A DNA stretch of 64,000 bases, taken from positions 1-64,000 of the forward strand of contig CAVDRM010000011.1 of the NCBI GenBank assembly GCA_963611355.1, read 5' to 3'. Position 1 is the first letter of the stretch. Each line of letters begins with the position of its first letter. This stretch comes from CAVDRM01 sp963611355 (lineage in GTDB: Bacteria; Bacillota; Clostridia; Christensenellales; Aristaeellaceae). The position numbers and the translations under genes are program-made. Positions 23,264 through 32,186 of this stretch are shown here, piece after piece. Below the pieces are notes generated by a model. The model was not told the DNA's origin. It saw only the letters and a list, made by a program, of their open reading frames with translations, and did no database searches.

Positions 23264-25024
23264 TCAAGACAGAGGCACGATAATCGAAGTAAGGTTCGGC
23301 CGGCTTTCCTCCAAACGAAGTACAGGAGAGCGGCCGTAATAGAGGCACAAGCGCCTTTCCACATTGCGCAGGCCATATCCACCTTCTTCGCCCGCTTCAG
23401 CCGAGAAGGAGCCGTTCATGACTTTTTCCCACACCTGCGGCGAAAAATGCCCGCCCGTATCCGTCACCCGAATGAACCATGCACCGTTCGCATCCTGACC
23501 GGCCACGACAGCCACCTCCCCAGTGCCGGTTTCCGACTCCATCACCCCGTGATTCAGGGCGTTTTCCACCAGCGGCTGCAATGTGATTTTGGGAAGATTG
23601 CGGGAAAGCAGCTCTTCCGACACATCAATGCGCAGCGTCACTGCCGAGCCGTAGCGCGTGCCGGCAATGGCAAAATAGTGCCGGACGATTTCCAGCTCCT
23701 TTTCCAGCGGCAGCACCTCGCAGCCTCGGCTCAGGCACAGCCGATAAAAGCGCGTCAGACTAAAAACAGTCTGCTCCACCTTGTCCGGCTGCTGCATACG
23801 CGCCATCCAAGTGATGGTCTCCAGCGTGTTGTACAGAAAATGCGGCTTGATTTGCGCTTGCAGGGCGGTCAGCTCCAGCTGGCGGCGTTCCTCCTCGTTT
23901 CGCGCCTTGTCCTCTACCAAAGCGTCAATACGGTCCAGCATGGCGTTATGCTCCCGAATCAACAGCCCGATTTCATCCTCGGCGTGCGTTTCCAGCCTCG
24001 CGGGGGTCACGCCCTTCACGGAAAGACTGCGGTTATAGTCCTGAACGTGCTTGGAAAAGCGGCGAATGCGGGAGGCCGTCACCCACAGGATGGGCAGGGC
24101 GCAGAGAATGCCGGCCAGCGCCATGCAAAACGCGCCCGCCGCCAGAAAAGAATACCGCCGCGTGATGCTGGCATTCAGCAGGGAGTTCTGTACCGTTGTG
24201 ACAAGCAGCCAGCCGGAACGCGAAAGACGCCGACTGAACATCGTGCTAGCGTTCACGGTGCGTTTATTCAGACGATAGGAGGAAAAGCCCGTCCATTCCT
24301 CCTCGGAAAAGACCGCGCCGTAATCCGTATCATCCGCCGCGCCGGAAACGGCAAGCCGTTCGCCGGATGGGGAGAGCAGCAGGAAGGAGGTATAATCATC
24401 TCCCTGAGACAGGGTGAGCATCCTTTCAAGGGCGGAGGGGCTGATATCGATGCGAAGCAGCGCCACGTGCTCAGTCAGCTTGTCCAGCCGCCGAAGCGGA
24501 GCAATCAGCGCCGGACGGTCGGCCTGAAGCGCCGCCGCGTCATAGAAGCGGCGAAAGCCCCAGCCCGTCAGACTTTCCTGCGCCCATGCTTCCTCGGCCA
24601 CGTCATTGAGCAACCGGATTCGGCTGCTGCGATCCAAAAGGTCAAGCGACGAATCTACATACAGACAGCAGAAGTAATCGCCGGAGCCGTCCTGCATGGA
24701 GTACAGCTTGGGCAGAAGGTCTTCCTTGGCCCGCAGATATTCCATCATGGAAAAGCTCTGTGTGCCGGAAAGCATGCGAATCGTGGCGGAATCGCACTGC
24801 AAAAGGGTCGCCAAATGGTTCAGCCGCTCCTCAAAACGGGTCAGTTCTTCATAGGTTCTTCCAAAGGAATCCTCGGCACTGCCGACCGCGCCGGCATAGG
24901 ACGCACGATACAGTCCCGTGACCGCATACAACCCGCATAAAAAGAGGCACAGGAGCAGCATGCCGACGGCCAGCAGATATTTGGTGCGGATGGATGCATT
25001 GCGAAAGCGGCTGAGCAGGCTCAT
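23264..25024 (-). CDS. YesM-type sensor histidine kinase
   Basis: 586 aa. Transmembrane helices at about 14-36 and 290-312 flank an extracytoplasmic Cache-like sensor. A HAMP segment follows (RIRRFSKHVQDYNRSLSV ... EDEIGLLIREHNAMLDRI), then the His_kinase box ALQAQIKPHFLYNTLETITW with the phospho-acceptor His. The ATPase domain shows LQPLVENALNHGV, the degenerate DTGGHFS and GYGLRNVERRLCLYYG. Its ATG overlaps the response regulator stop as ATGA. In this family the pair controls nearby sugar transport genes, which here lie directly downstream. Confidence 0.92.
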   Translation of the reverse strand: MSLLSRFRNASIRTKYLLAVGMLLLCLFLCGLYAVTGLYRASYAGAVGSAEDSFGRTYEELTRFEERLNHLATLLQCDSATIRMLSGTQSFSMMEYLRAKEDLLPKLYSMQDGSGDYFCCLYVDSSLDLLDRSSRIRLLNDVAEEAWAQESLTGWGFRRFYDAAALQADRPALIAPLRRLDKLTEHVALLRIDISPSALERMLTLSQGDDYTSFLLLSPSGERLAVSGAADDTDYGAVFSEEEWTGFSSYRLNKRTVNASTMFSRRLSRSGWLLVTTVQNSLLNASITRRYSFLAAGAFCMALAGILCALPILWVTASRIRRFSKHVQDYNRSLSVKGVTPARLETHAEDEIGLLIREHNAMLDRIDALVEDKARNEEERRQLELTALQAQIKPHFLYNTLETITWMARMQQPDKVEQTVFSLTRFYRLCLSRGCEVLPLEKELEIVRHYFAIAGTRYGSAVTLRIDVSEELLSRNLPKITLQPLVENALNHGVMESETGTGEVAVVAGQDANGAWFIRVTDTGGHFSPQVWEKVMNGSFSAEAGEEGGYGLRNVERRLCLYYGRSPVLRLEESRPNLTSIIVPLS

Positions 25025-25794
25025 GGATGCGCCTCCCCGCCGTGTTCCCGAAATTCATTGGGCGTTTTGCCTGTTTCCTGCCGAAACAGCTTGGAAAAAT
25101 AATTGGCATTGTCGTAGCCGCTTTGAGCCGCCACCTCCGCAACGGGCAGGTTGGTGCTTTGCAAAAGCCGTTTGGCGGCCTCAATGCGGACGTCCGTCAG
25201 CACCCGTTTGACCGTCCTGCCCGTATCCTCCTTGAAGGCGGTGGTCAGATAAACGGGTGAAAGGTGTACCTCCTCCGCCACGCTGTTGACAGACAGCATG
25301 GGGTCAGAATATTTTTGCGCGATGAGCTGAAGCACCAGACGAGTCGCATGGCGAAAGGCGGGAGTGTTTTCTTCGGGCAGCGAAGAAAAATGGCGCTTTT
25401 CTTCCATCTCCCGAAGCAGCAGCCGCTTTTTTCGGCGCTGAACGGCTTGCTGAAGCGCCTGCCGCAGTTCATCCAACTGCACCGGCTTTTCAATGTACGA
25501 GACCGCCGAAAGGGAAATGGCCGTTAGGAGATATTCCTTGTCCGAATAGCTGCTTAAAATGATGACTTCGCTGTCCGGGTCGTCCTGCTTGAGCTGACGC
25601 GCAATGTCCAGCCCCGTGACAAAGGGCATCCGAATGTCCGTGAGCAGGATGTCCGGCTTGTCCCGCAGCTTCTGCTGTCCCTCCCGCCCGTTGCCCGCGC
25701 TGTCCACATGGTCGATGCCCAGCGCCGACCAGTCCATGCTTTGCAGAATGCCGGTGCGGGTGTAGTATTCGTCCTCCACAAACAAGAGCTTCAT
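25021..25794 (-). CDS. YesN-type response regulator with AraC DNA-binding domain
   Basis: 257 aa. The receiver domain (1-120) has Glu-Asp at 6-7, phospho-acceptor Asp in LLTDIRMP, Ser in LSSYSD and Lys in IEKPVQ. The AraC-type double helix-turn-helix is at about 150-250 (LSVNSVAEEVHLSPVYLTTAFKEDTGRTV and LPVAEVAAQSGYDNANYFSKLFRQETGKTP). GGAG lies 8 bases before the chosen ATG; nine further codons upstream are open. It is transcribed first, from a consensus promoter, followed by the kinase, and probably activates the operon starting at 23044. Confidence 0.93.
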   Translation of the reverse strand: MKLLFVEDEYYTRTGILQSMDWSALGIDHVDSAGNGREGQQKLRDKPDILLTDIRMPFVTGLDIARQLKQDDPDSEVIILSSYSDKEYLLTAISLSAVSYIEKPVQLDELRQALQQAVQRRKKRLLLREMEEKRHFSSLPEENTPAFRHATRLVLQLIAQKYSDPMLSVNSVAEEVHLSPVYLTTAFKEDTGRTVKRVLTDVRIEAAKRLLQSTNLPVAEVAAQSGYDNANYFSKLFRQETGKTPNEFREHGGEAHP

Positions 25795-25862
25795 GCCGCA
25801 GTCTCCTTTTATGTCAAACATCCGTATCGCTCTCGGAATACATTCGTTAAAACTGCTGATTT

Positions 25863-25891
25863 ATATTAGCACATTTTTAGCGGAATTTCAA
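25863..25891 (-). promoter_or_regulatory. Promoter of the YesN/YesM operon
   Basis: Minus-strand TTGAAA-17-TAATAT, 69 bases before the response regulator start. Confidence 0.7.
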
Positions 25892-25912
25892 GAAAAATCA
25901 GAAGAAAAGCCC

Positions 25913-25941
25913 TTGCAATTATGATATTTCTATGGTATCTT
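25913..25941 (+). promoter_or_regulatory. Promoter of the BIG2 repeat gene
   Basis: TTGCAA-17-TATCTT, divergent from the promoter at 25863-25891. Confidence 0.55.
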
Positions 25942-26017
25942 TTATGAAATCTATTAACGGAAGATAGATTTATATGGAAAAAGAAAGATATTTTCTGGAA
26001 GAAGGAGAGAATCAATC

Positions 26018-28015
26018 ATGAAAAAGGTATCCTTCATTTTTGCCTTTCTGCTTTGCTGCTTCATGGTGATGCTTTCAGCAGTGGCTGAAGGCACTCCGGC
26101 TATTGTTATTGACACAAGCAAAGCCACAGTCCGCGAGGTAAATACAGAGGATGGGCAGTCTATCACCGAGGTTGTCATCTTCCAAGGAAAAAGCGCCGCC
26201 TTGACTTATTCAATCGAAAATGCATCTTCTTCAAAGAAAGCGAAGGTTGCATGGTCGTCTTCCGATAAAACGATTGCTGCTGTTTCTGAAGGTAAAATAA
26301 CCGGAAAAAGCGCCGGAACAGCCATCATCACCTGCACTGTGAAGTTGGCTGATGGAACAGAAGTCAGTCAGTCTGTTCAGACCACGGTGGAAATGGGCGT
26401 GACAGCTCTTAAAACAAAAACAAAAGTAGTAACAGTCAATGTCGGAGAAACTGCCGAAGCCGTTGATGTCACCATTGTGCCCGCTGATGCGACTTGCCAG
26501 ACGATTGTTTGGTCATCCGCCGATGAAACCATCGCTGCCGTGGATGAAAGCGGAAGGATTACGGGCAAAAAAGCCGGAAAAACAACGATTACAGCGACTT
26601 CGGGCGAAAATGTCGAAAAGCCTAAGTCTGTTGCAATTCCCGTGACGGTATTGCAGCCCGTTCAGACAGTTAGTTTGAATACTACGGAAGCTGAAATTGC
26701 AAAAGGCAAGACTTTGAAACTGACAGCAACAGTTTTCCCTGAGGATAGCTCAAATAAAAAGCTCACTTGGACATCCGCCGATGCAAAAATTGCAACCGTT
26801 GCCAATGGTGTTGTGACGGCGAAGAGCGCCGGAACGACAACGATTACTTGCACGGCCGCAGACGGCAGCAAAACGGCAACAATATGTACTGTTGAGGTCT
26901 TTTTGCCTGTTACTGCCGTTGCTTTTGAGAGCGAAAAGGCAACTGCTTTCGTTGGCGGAGAGTCCATCACGCTGTCTGCAAGCGTCAAGCCGAGTGACGC
27001 AAAGTATACTGCTTTGACTTGGAGTTCTTCCGACGAAAGCGTTGCTACGGTTGATCAGAATGGTGTCGTTACGCCAATCAAGGCAGGAAAGGTGACAATT
27101 ACCGTCACGGCAAATGACAAAATCGAAGTCTCATCCAAGCAGAAAACCGTCAAGTGTATTGTCAAGGTTGATCAACCCGTAACCGGCATTTCGATTGACG
27201 GCGGCAATCAGGATGTTGCCAAAGGAAAAACGCTCAAATTGAAGGGTAATGTTGAACCCGCAGATGCAACGAATGCGAAAATTTCTTGGAGTACATCGGA
27301 TGCGGAAATCGCTACGGTAGCAAACGGGACGGTGACAGGGAAAAAGACCGGTGAAGTGACCATTACCGCCACAGCTGCGGACGGAAGCGGCGCGTCTTCG
27401 TCCGTCAAAATTCGAGTGATTCAGGGTGTTACGGCAGTTAAGTCTTATACGAAACAGTTAGTTCTTTTTGTCGGGCAGGAAGAAGAGGCTTATGTAACTG
27501 TTGCGCCGACTGATGCAACCATAAAGAAAGTAAAGTGGTCTTCAGAGTATCAATCCGTTGCTTCTGTTGATCAAAACGGTAAAGTAACCGCAAAACGGGC
27601 GGGAACTACCACCATACGAGCAGAAGCAACTGACGGCAGTGGTAAATACGCAAACATAAAGGTTTATGTTGAGCCGGCAGTGCCTTTAACCTTGGAAGGG
27701 CTGGGACATGGCATATATATGGCCAATATGCTTGCTTTTACGGTTGAGAATCAATGCGCGAAGACAACCATCGTTAATTTCTCTTTTGATATGACCTTAA
27801 CAAGTTACTTTGGCAGTTCAAAAGGCGGCTCATATACGCTTGGCGACAAGAATGTTACTATCGGTCCGGGCACTACTAAGACAATTAAGCGAACTGCAAG
27901 CGGTGTTGCGTCTGCCTATAAAGTAACCATTACCATAACAGGCGTGACATTAAAAGACGGAACTTATTATGCAATACCTGATAATTTGCAGAATACATGG
28001 ACATTTACTTTCTAA
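26018..28015 (+). CDS. Secreted protein with six bacterial Ig-like (BIG2) domains
   Basis: 665 aa. Signal peptide MKKVSFIFAFLLCCFMVMLSAVAE, then six BIG2 domains of about 80 residues, each with a core like VAWSSSDKTIAAVSEGKITGKSAGTAIITC. They span roughly residues 50-125, 130-210, 215-295, 298-390, 392-470 and 472-550. The last about 110 residues are a different beta-rich domain ending NLQNTWTFTF. No LPxTG-like sorting signal, lipobox or C-terminal membrane helix is seen, so the protein is probably released or held non-covalently. The gene is visibly richer in AT than its neighbours and uses more A/T-ending codons, suggesting acquisition. AAGGAGAG precedes the ATG. Confidence 0.88.
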   Translation: MKKVSFIFAFLLCCFMVMLSAVAEGTPAIVIDTSKATVREVNTEDGQSITEVVIFQGKSAALTYSIENASSSKKAKVAWSSSDKTIAAVSEGKITGKSAGTAIITCTVKLADGTEVSQSVQTTVEMGVTALKTKTKVVTVNVGETAEAVDVTIVPADATCQTIVWSSADETIAAVDESGRITGKKAGKTTITATSGENVEKPKSVAIPVTVLQPVQTVSLNTTEAEIAKGKTLKLTATVFPEDSSNKKLTWTSADAKIATVANGVVTAKSAGTTTITCTAADGSKTATICTVEVFLPVTAVAFESEKATAFVGGESITLSASVKPSDAKYTALTWSSSDESVATVDQNGVVTPIKAGKVTITVTANDKIEVSSKQKTVKCIVKVDQPVTGISIDGGNQDVAKGKTLKLKGNVEPADATNAKISWSTSDAEIATVANGTVTGKKTGEVTITATAADGSGASSSVKIRVIQGVTAVKSYTKQLVLFVGQEEEAYVTVAPTDATIKKVKWSSEYQSVASVDQNGKVTAKRAGTTTIRAEATDGSGKYANIKVYVEPAVPLTLEGLGHGIYMANMLAFTVENQCAKTTIVNFSFDMTLTSYFGSSKGGSYTLGDKNVTIGPGTTKTIKRTASGVASAYKVTITITGVTLKDGTYYAIPDNLQNTWTFTF

Positions 28016-28167
28016 AGGAATGCGATTGCTTGCTATCGATATGAGTGTTACCAATGTCCATAAAGCCTATATATTATAAAGAAGGCGGCTTATTAGCACT
28101 CTGCGAATACGATATCGCCATCAACATGATTGATACAATATCATAACGGAAAGGCATATTGGCATAG

Positions 28168-28196
28168 ACAGTCACTCAATTCGGGTGGCTGTTTTC
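28168..28196 (+). terminator. Terminator downstream of the BIG2 gene
   Basis: Stem ACAGTCACTC / GGGTGGCTGT (with G-T pairs), loop AATTC, then TTTTC. The 150 bases between the BIG2 stop and this hairpin hold only a 30-codon open frame (28054-28146) without a ribosome site. Confidence 0.6.
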
Positions 28197-28228
28197 ATGC
28201 CGCTGCCCTGTAATTTTTGTTTTTCCCG

Positions 28229-28257
28229 TTGACGCGCCAAGCCTCAAATGCTAAACT
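28229..28257 (+). promoter_or_regulatory. Promoter of the nitroreductase-rarA genes
   Basis: TTGACG-17-TAAACT, 27 bases before the nitroreductase ATG. Confidence 0.7.
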
Positions 28258-28284
28258 GTTTATGCAACGGAAGAGGTGAAGGAA

Positions 28285-29049
28285 ATGAGCGTCTTTGAAA
28301 GCGTATTGGAAGGATTTTTGACCGAAAGCCAGCGAGCACGGCTGTATGCCGCCGTGCCGCAGCGCATGAGCGTGCGGACGTTTCAGGCACCGCCCGATGT
28401 GGCGCAGCTAAGTGCGCTGTCGTTTTCCGCACAGCGGCTTGCACTGCCCGGCGTACGCATTGAATTGGGCGAGGCGGACGAAACGAAGCTGTATCGGCAT
28501 TTTCCGTTTACGGAGACCATCACGGGAAGCGGCCGCTATGCCGCCGTCATCGTGTCTAAAAAAGCGCCGAACGCTATGCTGTATGCGGGCATCAGCGGGG
28601 AGGCGATTGTGCTGGAGGCGGTCTCGCTGGGGCTCGGCACCTGCTGGGTGGCGGGAAGCTATCGCAAAAAGGCTGTGGATGTGCCGATAGGCAAGGGGGA
28701 AAAAATTGCCGCCATCATTGCCTTGGGCATCTCGAAAAAGGCAAAGCACGGGCGCGTTAAGCACAAAAAACTGACGGACATTTGCGTGGGCGAGCCTGCC
28801 GTTTGGCCGATGTGGGCGTATAACGCGGCGGAATGCGTCCGCGTTGCTCCCTCGGCGATGAATCGCCAGCCGTGGCGTCTGTCCTTTGCGGGGCGCACGA
28901 TGATGCTGGAGAAGAAGGGTTTAGCGGGCAGGCTCGACATGGGCATCGCCCTCCTGCACATGTCCCTGGGCGTGGAAAAACGGCCGCACATCATCCGCCT
29001 GGGCAGCGGAAAACAAATTGCCACCCTGAATTCGGAGGACAGAGCATGA
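28285..29049 (+). CDS. Nitroreductase family protein (TM1586-like)
   Basis: 254-aa protein of the putative nitroreductase (TM1586) type: two related FMN-reductase-like halves in one chain. Visible landmarks are RMSVRTFQ near residue 28 (FMN phosphate region), AGISGEAIVLEAVSLGLGTCWVAGSYRK in the first half, and NAAECVRVAPSAMNRQPWRLSF with LDMGIALLHMSLG in the second half. Substrate is unknown. GAGGTGA lies 4 bases before the ATG; a GTG three codons earlier overlaps that site. Its stop overlaps the rarA start (ATGA), so the two are co-translated. Confidence 0.85.
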   Translation: MSVFESVLEGFLTESQRARLYAAVPQRMSVRTFQAPPDVAQLSALSFSAQRLALPGVRIELGEADETKLYRHFPFTETITGSGRYAAVIVSKKAPNAMLYAGISGEAIVLEAVSLGLGTCWVAGSYRKKAVDVPIGKGEKIAAIIALGISKKAKHGRVKHKKLTDICVGEPAVWPMWAYNAAECVRVAPSAMNRQPWRLSFAGRTMMLEKKGLAGRLDMGIALLHMSLGVEKRPHIIRLGSGKQIATLNSEDRA

Positions 29050-30341
29050 CCTTGTTTGACGCCGTCAATCCGCCTGAAAAAACAGCGCCGCTGGCGGACA
29101 GGATGCGCGCACGAAATCTGGATGAATTTTACGGCCAGCGGGACATTGTGGGCCCAGGCCGTCTTTTGCGGCGGGCGATTGAGGCGGACCGCCTGACGAG
29201 CTGTATTTTTTATGGGCCGCCCGGCTGCGGGAAGACTACCTTGGCCTCTGTGATCGCGCACATGACCCGTGCCGCGTTCGTCAAAATGAACGCCGTCACC
29301 TCCGGCGTTTCCGATGTGCGGGAGGCGCTCAAGGAGGCCGCCGAACGCCGGCAGATGTACGGACAGGCGACCTACCTTCTGCTGGACGAATGCCACCGCT
29401 GGTCCAAGGCGCAGAGCGACAGCATTCTTCCCGCGATGGAGGAAGGGCTTATCCGCTTCATCGGCTCGACCACGGAAAACCCCATGATTTCCATGACCCC
29501 CGCCATCGTATCCCGCTGTCGGCTGTTTGCCTTTCGGCCGCTGTCCCGCGAGGATGTGCTGGCCATATTAAACCGTGCCATCCATGATGAGGAGCGCGGG
29601 CTGGGGACGATGCATGTTCAGGCGGACGCGGACGCGCTGGAGCATTTCGCATATGTCGCCAACGGCGATGTGCGCATGGCACTCAATGCCCTGGAGCTGG
29701 CGGCGCTGACCACGCCGGTTAAAAACGGGCAAATCCATATCACCCTGCCGATTGCGCAGGAGAGCATTCAAAAGCCCGTACTGAGATGCGATGACACGCT
29801 GTTTTATGATATGCTGTCCGCGTTTTGCAAATCCCTGCGCGGCTCGGACAGCGATGCGGCGCTGCTGTGGTTTTCGCGCCTTCTCTATGCGGGCGCCGAT
29901 CCCAAAATGCTCGGCCGCCGCATCATCGCCCATGCGAGCGAGGATGTCGGCCTGGCCAACCCCATCGCCATGCTTCAGGCGGTTGCCGCTGCGGAGGCGC
30001 TTGACCACATCGGGATGCCGGAGGCGCGGCTGCCGCTGGCGCAGGCGATTATCGCCGTGTGCGAAAGCCCCAAGTCCAATTCCGTGGTCATGGCGATTGA
30101 CGCGGCCATGGCGGATGCGGAAAAAGGCGGCTTCGGCCCTGTCCCGCCGTACCTGCGCGATACCTCTTACAAGGGCGCGGAGCGGGTCGGCTCGACGACA
30201 GGCAGGGAATACCTCTACCCGCACGATTTTTCAAACCACTGGGTCAGGCAGCAGTATCTGCCGGATGACAAAAAGGATGCCGTGTATTATGTGCCGAGCA
30301 ATCAGGGGCATGAAGCAAAGATAAAAAAGCATCCAAAGTGA
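29046..30341 (+). CDS. rarA: Replication-associated recombination AAA+ ATPase (RarA/MgsA)
   Basis: 431-aa clamp-loader-like ATPase that acts at stalled replication forks. The Walker A motif is YGPPGCGKTTLA (about residues 55-66), Walker B is LLLDECHR, and the sensor 1 region is STTENP. The C-terminal MgsA oligomerisation part is clear: ADPKMLGRRIIAHASEDVGLANP, PEARLPLAQAIIAVCESPKSNS and the final FSNHWVRQQYLP. The chosen ATG overlaps the nitroreductase stop; a longer open frame upstream is only shadow sequence. It is followed 9 bases later by nrnA. Confidence 0.96.
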   Translation: MTLFDAVNPPEKTAPLADRMRARNLDEFYGQRDIVGPGRLLRRAIEADRLTSCIFYGPPGCGKTTLASVIAHMTRAAFVKMNAVTSGVSDVREALKEAAERRQMYGQATYLLLDECHRWSKAQSDSILPAMEEGLIRFIGSTTENPMISMTPAIVSRCRLFAFRPLSREDVLAILNRAIHDEERGLGTMHVQADADALEHFAYVANGDVRMALNALELAALTTPVKNGQIHITLPIAQESIQKPVLRCDDTLFYDMLSAFCKSLRGSDSDAALLWFSRLLYAGADPKMLGRRIIAHASEDVGLANPIAMLQAVAAAEALDHIGMPEARLPLAQAIIAVCESPKSNSVVMAIDAAMADAEKGGFGPVPPYLRDTSYKGAERVGSTTGREYLYPHDFSNHWVRQQYLPDDKKDAVYYVPSNQGHEAKIKKHPK

Positions 30342-30350
30342 GGGGATGCC

Positions 30351-31340
30351 GTGAATACCGAGCGATTACAGCCGATTTTGGATAAAATCGAGGATTACGA
30401 GCATATCATCATCTTCCGCCACCTTCGTCCCGACGGGGACTGCTTGGGCGCAAGCAAGGGTTTGCAAAGAATGCTCCGCCTTTCCTATCCCGACAAGCGG
30501 ATTGACCTGCCGGAAAGCGACGCAGCGGAGCATCTCCGCTTTTTGGGCGCGGACGATGCGCCGCTGAAAGACGAGAACTACGGGGATGCGCTGGGCATTG
30601 TGGTTGACACCGGCTCGGCGGGGCGCATTTCAAACCCGAAATATGTCCTGTGCAAAGAGCTGATAAAAATCGACCATCATCCGGACAAAGAACCGTATGC
30701 CGCCCTTTCGTGGGTAGAAGAAAAGAGCGCCTCGGCATGCCAGATGATTGCCGCTTTTTATGACTTTTTCAAGCCCCGCCTCAAGCTGGACAGGGAAACG
30801 GCGACATTCCTGTTTTGCGGCATGGTGACGGACAGCGTCCGCTTCCGTTCGCCGGATACGGACGGCGACAGCCTGCGCTATGCCGCGCTGATGCTGGATG
30901 CGGGCGTAGATACGGAAGGCCTGTATGCGCAGCTTTATCTGCGCGATGAAAAATCCCTTCGGCTTGAAGCATATGTGTACGAGCATTTTCGACAGACGGA
31001 AAACGGCGCGGCGTACTTCTATGCGGACAAGGCGGTGCAAACCGCTTTCGGTCTTTCCTTTGAGGACGCGAGCGATGCAGTGGACTGGCTGAGTGCTGTG
31101 CGCGGCTGCCTCGTTTGGCTGGCATTCATCGATGCGCCGGACGGCTCTGTCCGCGTCCGTCTCCGCTCCCGCTTCGTTTCCGTGACCGAGTTGGCCGAGC
31201 GCTTTCATGGCGGCGGCCATGCGAACGCTGCCGGCGCAACGGTGTACGGCAAGCGGGAAATGAGCGCGCTTATCGCTCAAGCAGACGAAATCGTTAAGCA
31301 GTATAAAGAAAAATTAGACGATGGACACACAAAGCCTTGA
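30351..31340 (+). CDS. nrnA: DHH family phosphoesterase (NrnA-like nanoRNase/PAP phosphatase)
   Basis: 329 aa. DHH motifs: HLRPDGDCLGASKG (I), VVDTGS (II), KIDHHPDK (III, the DHH box) and a later Asp in VTDSVRF (IV). The DHHA1 substrate-binding domain ends with FHGGGHANAAGATV. NrnA enzymes degrade 2-5-nt RNAs and dephosphorylate pAp. The start is GTG after GAGGGG. In many Firmicutes nrnA is followed by truB, but here foreign-looking DNA begins right after the stop, so an insertion or rearrangement may have separated it from its usual partners. Confidence 0.93.
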   Translation: MNTERLQPILDKIEDYEHIIIFRHLRPDGDCLGASKGLQRMLRLSYPDKRIDLPESDAAEHLRFLGADDAPLKDENYGDALGIVVDTGSAGRISNPKYVLCKELIKIDHHPDKEPYAALSWVEEKSASACQMIAAFYDFFKPRLKLDRETATFLFCGMVTDSVRFRSPDTDGDSLRYAALMLDAGVDTEGLYAQLYLRDEKSLRLEAYVYEHFRQTENGAAYFYADKAVQTAFGLSFEDASDAVDWLSAVRGCLVWLAFIDAPDGSVRVRLRSRFVSVTELAERFHGGGHANAAGATVYGKREMSALIAQADEIVKQYKEKLDDGHTKP

Positions 31341-31417
31341 AATACAACGGTTTTTGAACTTTACTGTACCAGAGCTGTACCAATAATCGAGACTGTAAAT
31401 AATGCACGATACGAGGT

Positions 31418-31456
31418 AAAAATAGGAGCTGCACTATTGCGGCAACTCCTATTTTT
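31418..31456. terminator. Bidirectional terminator between nrnA and the DUF5048-like fragment
   Basis: AAAAATAGGAG / CTCCTATTTTT 11-bp stem with a partly paired 17-base loop; T runs lie on both sides, so it can end both converging genes. Confidence 0.85.
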
Positions 31457-31482
31457 GCTTCGTATTTTTTAGCTGCTTGAGG

Positions 31483-32049
31483 TTAGAACGGATAATAATT
31501 ATAAAAACGTGACAGCTTCATCGTCATGGTAAAAGCATTAAAGTCCATATCAATGCTCTTCACCATATACTGATGCACTTCGTTTGTTCGCGGTGATGTA
31601 TACTGAATTTTCTGGTTTACCGAAAGGAATGGGATGAGAATTGTTTGCAGCTCAACATCTGTATTCATACGCGCTTTTAAATAGTTCTCATACTTGCCAC
31701 GCTGTATGGCTAAATCGGTAGTATAAATAGCTGCGTAGTCTCCGTTCTGCAACACCTGTCTTATCTCCCCGTACCGCATTTCCTGTCCGCCCCTGCCGCA
31801 AGCATAGGGGCTGTCGGGATTCACCACATAGTCAATATCTTCGCAAGCGTTGAACGATTTGTCATCAGCAATGTCTTGCTCAGACGGCATGGCATTCACT
31901 TCGCGCACGATAACGTGAATTTGCCTTTGCCCTTGCAGCAGCTTCTTAACGGTTGTTCCGTCAACCACACGCAACACGCTTTGAAAAACATATGAGCGCC
32001 CCTTTGTCAATGCCCCCGCCGACAAACTCTTTTCGTTCGCATCAAGCAA
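31483..32049 (-). pseudogene. Truncated phage-tail-like protein (DUF5048-like)
   Basis: 188 residues from a TTG; the frame closes with TAA three codons upstream, no ribosome site is seen, and the sequence starts as if in mid-protein (LLDANEKSLSAGALTKG). The later part (YACGRGGQEMRYGEIRQVLQNGDYAAIYTTDLAIQRGKYENYLKARM ... FYNYYPF) resembles, from memory, phage-associated proteins of the DUF5048 type. The start side abuts unrelated plus-strand genes, which fits loss of the N-terminus in a decayed element. The family name is tentative; truncation is well supported. Confidence 0.6.
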
Positions 32050-32075
32050 TTCATAGCCTTAAAAGAAAGGACGGA

Positions 32076-32186
32076 ATGAACATGAAAAACTGGCTTTCTG
32101 AATATCTGGAACGGAGTCGGAATCGGGGGAGCGGCGCTTATTACTTCTGTGACGGACTGGAAATTATCAAGGAGGATATGCTATAA
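32076..32186 (+). CDS. Small hypothetical protein of the decayed element
   Basis: 36 aa (MNMKNWLSEYLERSRNRGSG ... EIIKEDML). AAAGGACGGA precedes the ATG. The stop codon follows a TATA-like repeat (CTATAATC); removing two bases would fuse it to the next open frame, so the two may be halves of one frameshifted gene. No family is recognised. Confidence 0.4.
   Translation: MNMKNWLSEYLERSRNRGSGAYYFCDGLEIIKEDML

Noticed and set aside
23447..24940. Plus-strand frame of 497 codons opposite the sensor kinase
   Set aside because: Arg/Gln/His-rich reverse shadow of a GC-rich gene; the kinase on the other strand has all motifs and ATGA coupling.
28054..28146. 30-codon open frame after the BIG2 gene (starts MSIKPIYYKEGG)
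   Set aside because: Looks protein-like but has no Shine-Dalgarno, no promoter of its own and no recognisable similarity; kept only as a possible remnant.
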